Of a stretch of DNA of 64,000 nucleotides, positions 61,111-64,000 are shown one piece after another; position 1 is the stretch's first letter, and each line of letters opens with the position of its first letter. The position numbers were made by a program, and so were the translations under genes. Source of the DNA: Desulfomicrobium sp. ZS1 (GTDB taxonomy: Bacteria > Desulfobacterota > Desulfovibrionia > Desulfovibrionales > Desulfomicrobiaceae); the NCBI RefSeq assembly GCF_024204645.1, contig NZ_CP100351.1, forward strand, positions 3,250,001-3,314,000, given 5' to 3'. The notes beneath the pieces are model-generated. The model was not told where the DNA came from. It made no database searches and worked only from the letters and a program-made list of their open reading frames with translations.

Positions 61111-61971
61111 CTACAGGGCGACCCCGACCTCCTCCGGAGCGGCCATGCGAGGGGCCTCCTCTTCGCGTTCCTGAATCTGGAAACGCTCCTTGATCCGCGC
61201 CAGGGAGACCAGCTGCCCTTCCCGCGCCGAGGGCGTAAGAAAGGATTTGAGCTTCACTTCGAGCACCCTGGGATTGAGCTCGCTCTGTATGGCCCGGACG
61301 CCTTCGATAATGATCTTCTGCAACAGCAGATCGTGGTCCGTGACCTCGCGAATCCGTGCGGCCAGGGGCAAAAAGACGAAGTTGGCCAGAATCACGCCGT
61401 AGAGGGTGGAGGTCAGGGCGATGGGAATGGTCGCCAGGACAACCCCCGTATCGTTCACGCCGGAGAGCATGCCGATAAGCCCCACCACGCTGCCAGCCAG
61501 CCCGATGGCCGGGCAGATGTCGGCCATGACCCGCAACACCCGCTCGGACTCGTCGCGGCGCTGCTTGAAAAAATACATCTCCGTGTTCAGGATGTCGGTG
61601 GTCTGCTCCCGGGAATAATTGTCGACCACGAAACCCAGGGCCCGGCGCAAAAACAGGATGGATGTCTCGCGCTCGTCCTCGACCAAAGTATGCAGCCCGC
61701 GAATCCTGCTCTTGACCGACAGGTCCACCAGGATCTCGACAATGGCGGCCGGCTCCCTCATCCGCGTACGATAGGAATTGCGCAGCACCTTGCTCACGAA
61801 AACGAGACGTTCCATGCGGAAACTGGCGATGGCCGTTCCCAGACAGCCCCCGAAAACAATCAGGAACGCGGACAGGTTGAAATACTGGCCCACATCCCCG
61901 CTGATCACAAAGCCCGCTCCGAAGATCAGGGCGCAGAGCACGAGGCCCAGAATCGATTTTCCTTCCATCAT
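61111..61971 (-). CDS. motA: Flagellar-motor-type proton channel MotA
   Basis: 286 residues with four membrane segments. MotA/TolQ/ExbB stator component. N-terminal helix pair (SILGLVLCALIFGAGFVI and SAFLIVFGGCLGTAIASF), cytoplasmic domain with FFKQRRDESERVLRVMADICPAIGLAGSVVGLIGMLS, and a C-terminal cytoplasmic tail. The overall order fits MotA (PomA/MotA class) rather than TolQ. The start could be 61971 or 61968; both overlap the MotB stop. Confidence 0.85.
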   Translation of the reverse strand: MMEGKSILGLVLCALIFGAGFVISGDVGQYFNLSAFLIVFGGCLGTAIASFRMERLVFVSKVLRNSYRTRMREPAAIVEILVDLSVKSRIRGLHTLVEDERETSILFLRRALGFVVDNYSREQTTDILNTEMYFFKQRRDESERVLRVMADICPAIGLAGSVVGLIGMLSGVNDTGVVLATIPIALTSTLYGVILANFVFLPLAARIREVTDHDLLLQKIIIEGVRAIQSELNPRVLEVKLKSFLTPSAREGQLVSLARIKERFQIQEREEEAPRMAAPEEVGVAL

Positions 61972-62849
61972 TCGCCTCCCTGTTTCGACGCCGCGAGCCA
62001 TTGCCGGAACCCTTCCCCGGCCGGTGCCTTGACCATGGGCAGCGGCTCCGTCGGATTTTCGGAACTTAAGATCAGCTCCACACGCCAACCGGCGCCGTCT
62101 CCATCCACCAGCGGGCGCTGATCGCCATACCCGGCCACGAGCATACGCTCGGCGGGCAGGCCTGCGTCCCGGATCAAAAAATCGGCCACATCGGCCGCCA
62201 TGGCCACCGACAATTCCCAGGGGCCCCTGGAACCAGCCGCAGCGCCACCGGAAGCAGCATGACCGACCACAGACAGGGCATGCGGCGCGCTGCGCAGAAT
62301 TTCACTCACGGCCAGCAGCGTTTCCTTGACATCTCCCCGCAAGACCGCGCGGCTCTTTTCAAAAAGCAGATCACCCGAAAGCACCACATGCAAAGACTTC
62401 CCCGGGACCGACTGCACCGCAACCAAATCCTGCAGCCCATCGCGCGCGATCAGGTCTCGAAGACGGTCATGAAGTCGATCCAGAATCGATCCGGCCACAG
62501 CCTGGGGTGGAATGGTCTCGGTCCCGAGCGGCACGGCCTTCACGGACAGCTCCGAAACCGATTTGTACTGAATCTTCGGCAACTGAAAAATATACAGGGC
62601 GGCGAACATGATGAACATGGTCATCATCAGATCCGACCAGCAGATAACCCAGCTGGCGGGCCGTGACTGCTGCTCGCGGGCGAAAATGTCAAAGTGTTGA
62701 CTGAATGCGCTCACCTCGGGATGTTCGCCATCCGTACCGTGAATGCCCCCAAAGGGCTCAGCCGCGCCATATTTGGGCTGCTGGCCATGCTTGGGGCGGG
62801 AAAGCCGCGCCGACACGTCGCGCATGATTTCTGGTGTTGGTTCTCGCAT
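61968..62849 (-). CDS. motB: MotB/OmpA-family stator protein
   Basis: 293 residues. Inner-membrane stator subunit. After a polar N-terminus of about 70 residues comes a single helix WVICWSDLMMTMFIMFAALYIF with the conserved Asp that carries the proton. The C-terminal OmpA-like domain (VVGHAASGGAAA, ELSVAMAADVADFLI, VAGYGDQRPL) binds peptidoglycan. The ATG at 62849 follows GGAGGAG; an upstream ATG at 62882 has no such site. Upstream partner of the MotA gene. Flagellar genes are not in the window. Confidence 0.85.
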   Translation of the reverse strand: MREPTPEIMRDVSARLSRPKHGQQPKYGAAEPFGGIHGTDGEHPEVSAFSQHFDIFAREQQSRPASWVICWSDLMMTMFIMFAALYIFQLPKIQYKSVSELSVKAVPLGTETIPPQAVAGSILDRLHDRLRDLIARDGLQDLVAVQSVPGKSLHVVLSGDLLFEKSRAVLRGDVKETLLAVSEILRSAPHALSVVGHAASGGAAAGSRGPWELSVAMAADVADFLIRDAGLPAERMLVAGYGDQRPLVDGDGAGWRVELILSSENPTEPLPMVKAPAGEGFRQWLAASKQGGE

Positions 62850-62988
62850 GGACTCCTCCGCCAGGACATGAGCCAGATTCATGCCAACGCAAAGATTCGA
62901 TCAACGCATCCCAAACACGACACGGCTTGCACGGACATGTGGAAAGCTGTATGGCAAAAACCAAACGTAACCCCAACCAGGAGGAATC

Positions 62989-63171
62989 ATGGCCATAGTC
63001 ATCGACCACGAAGAATGCATCGGCTGCGAAAGTTGTGTGGAGCTTTGCCCTGAAGTTTTTGCCATGATCGATGGCGAGGAAAAAGCCATGGTCAAGGCCC
63101 CGGACTCCACGGCAGACTGCGTCCAGGACGCCATCGACGCCTGCCCCGTGGAAGCCATCAGCAAGGAATAG
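62989..63171 (+). CDS. fdx: Ferredoxin, single [4Fe-4S] or [3Fe-4S] cluster
   Basis: 60 residues. Cluster ligands Cys10, Cys13, Cys16 and Cys52, with Cys20 and Cys44 spaced like the disulfide of Desulfovibrio gigas ferredoxin (each shifted by two). It carries electrons for AOR, pyruvate oxidoreductases and hydrogenases. Strong AGGAGG upstream and a terminator downstream; a single-gene unit. Confidence 0.94.
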   Translation: MAIVIDHEECIGCESCVELCPEVFAMIDGEEKAMVKAPDSTADCVQDAIDACPVEAISKE

Positions 63172-63188
63172 TTCGGTTTTTCATCTTT

Positions 63189-63216
63189 AAAAAAGGGGAG
63201 CGCGGCTCCCCTTTTT
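63189..63216 (+). terminator. Intrinsic terminator of the ferredoxin gene
   Basis: GGGGAGC (63195-63201) pairs with GCTCCCC (63205-63211) around CGC; an A-run precedes it and five Ts follow. The A/T flanks also pair. Confidence 0.9.
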
Positions 63217-63311
63217 CGTTGGAGCCAACAAATGCTTGCGATTTCCCTTCGTTGTGCACAAGGTGCGGCTTTGCACGCAGTCCCCGGCATGGAGCCTCAA
63301 ACGAAGAGCAC

Positions 63312-63995
63312 ATGGAAACACGCACCGAAAAAAAATATGTCCTCGACATGGCCCAGGCCCTTTTAGCCAAGACCATCATCAGCGCGCACTGCCTGCCCGA
63401 TCCGCATTTTGCCGCAGCCACGGTGCATAGCATCTATTACGACACTCTCGACCTGCAATTCCTGAGCGAAAAGATCGACAGCACCTATTTCAAGGCCAAG
63501 GTTCGCCTGCGCTGGTACGGCGACTGGGACTTCAAGCCCGACAACGGACCGGCCTTTCTTGAGGCCAAGATCAAGGAGGGCGGATTGCAGCGCAAGGTGC
63601 GAATTCAGGTCTCCCGCAGCGGATGCGAACTGGCGCTGCTGTCCCTCGGTGACCCTGAACTGGCCACCCTGCCCGCCCTGCTCGCCACGCGCGGCGTAGG
63701 GCTTTGCGCCTCGGCCAGGCCGGTCTTCGTCATCAGCTATCGCAGGATGCGCTTCATCGATCCCATGACCGGCGTCCGCATCGCCCTTGATCAGGACATA
63801 CACGCATCGCGCCACGCCCTGTCCTGTCCCGGAGCTGCAGGGTCGCCGATGCTCTCGTGCGCCGTTATCGAAACCAAAGGAAACCTCGCAAGTCTCCCCC
63901 CGTATCTCGCGCCACTCATGACCATGGGTCTGCGGCCCGAGTCCTTTTCCAAATACCTGCACTGCTACCAAAGCCTGATGCAGCAACATATGTAA
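63312..63995 (+). CDS. VTC-domain protein (CYTH-like polyphosphate-type fold)
   Basis: 227 residues. The start ETRTEKKYVLD and the strands SIYYDTLDL, KAKVRLRWYGD, FLEAKIKEGGLQRKVRI and VISYRRMRFID are the alternate charged strands of the VTC domain, which binds polyphosphate or related phosphates. In yeast the VTC domain makes polyphosphate; the bacterial role is mostly unknown. ATG at 63312 follows GAAGAG. An AAGGAGG at the window end, right after the stop, is a ribosome site for the next gene. Confidence 0.8.
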   Translation: METRTEKKYVLDMAQALLAKTIISAHCLPDPHFAAATVHSIYYDTLDLQFLSEKIDSTYFKAKVRLRWYGDWDFKPDNGPAFLEAKIKEGGLQRKVRIQVSRSGCELALLSLGDPELATLPALLATRGVGLCASARPVFVISYRRMRFIDPMTGVRIALDQDIHASRHALSCPGAAGSPMLSCAVIETKGNLASLPPYLAPLMTMGLRPESFSKYLHCYQSLMQQHM

Positions 63996-64000
63996 GGAGG
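63994..64000 (+). promoter_or_regulatory. Ribosome-binding site for a gene beyond the window
   Basis: A strong Shine-Dalgarno AAGGAGG immediately follows the VTC gene stop. It implies a further gene downstream that is cotranscribed with it. Confidence 0.6.

Noticed and set aside
47850-64000. Duplicated tRNA-Leu 3' end as an attachment site
   Set aside because: No second copy of the 3' tRNA sequence was found by eye in the rest of the window.
1-64000. CRISPR array
   Set aside because: No regularly spaced direct repeats and no cas-like ORFs were seen.

Overview
The window looks like a chromosomal segment of a sulfate-reducing member of the Desulfovibrionales (Desulfomicrobium/Desulfovibrio-like). 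The evidence is a dsvC (dsrC) gene with the paired C-terminal cysteines, a tungsten-type aldehyde:ferredoxin oxidoreductase, a single-cluster ferredoxin with the Cys spacing of Desulfovibrio gigas ferredoxin, EutBC without the rest of the eut operon, futalosine-pathway MqnE, and TRAP and RND transport genes, all on DNA that reads as GC-rich. Genus placement is inference.

Layout. 1-2,022: the end of a Dpp/Opp-type peptide ABC transporter (two ATPases) plus a D-aminopeptidase, then a lone HigA-like regulator. 2,401-4,586: eutBC. 4,666-8,943: a GH3 hexosaminidase and a dctPQM TRAP transporter, all leftward. 8,944-9,640: an AT-rich divergent control region with a candidate sigma-54 promoter facing each way. 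9,641-15,708: a nucleoside-type BMP/ABC importer with a cytosine deaminase, split by two tandem structured repeats. 15,748-16,708: a ParDE toxin-antitoxin pair and a GrlR-like protein. 16,930-20,516: MFS, ZraP-like, EamA and MarC genes. 20,581-26,474: a tightly coupled leftward operon of adaptor, RND pump, ICMT-like methyltransferase and glycosyltransferase. 26,781-30,409: lipocalin, a PAS protein and cardiolipin synthase. 30,561-31,497: two tiny Cys-rich proteins and dsvC. 31,576-34,982: malQ-glgB. 35,115-40,862: a 47-residue membrane protein, mqnE, rpsA, rimO and a radical-SAM gene. 41,042-47,585: IHF/HU, rlpA, an unknown gene divergent from AOR, a CLC channel and ribF. 47,787: tRNA-Leu(CAG).

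48,125-58,681 is the most accessory-looking part. Beside the tRNA lies a leftward type I restriction-modification operon (small ORF, hsdR, hsdM, hsdS, fic) with overlapping cistrons. It is followed by an ORF6N/PLD-like protein, a decayed relic of a second hsdM C-terminus with two in-frame stops, and an AAA/DUF4143 ATPase. No integrase and no duplicated tRNA end was seen. 58,991-64,000: a periplasmic binding protein, a DUF190-CBS fusion, a MotAB-type pair, ferredoxin and a VTC-domain protein.

Main points for follow-up are the facing sigma-54 promoters at 9,072-9,592, the compensatory structured repeats at 14,208-14,413, the dsvC leader with mutually exclusive hairpins, the hsdM relic, and the Fic cistron built into the hsd operon. 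All calls come from reading sequence and translated ORFs; no database search was run, and residue positions are hand-counted.
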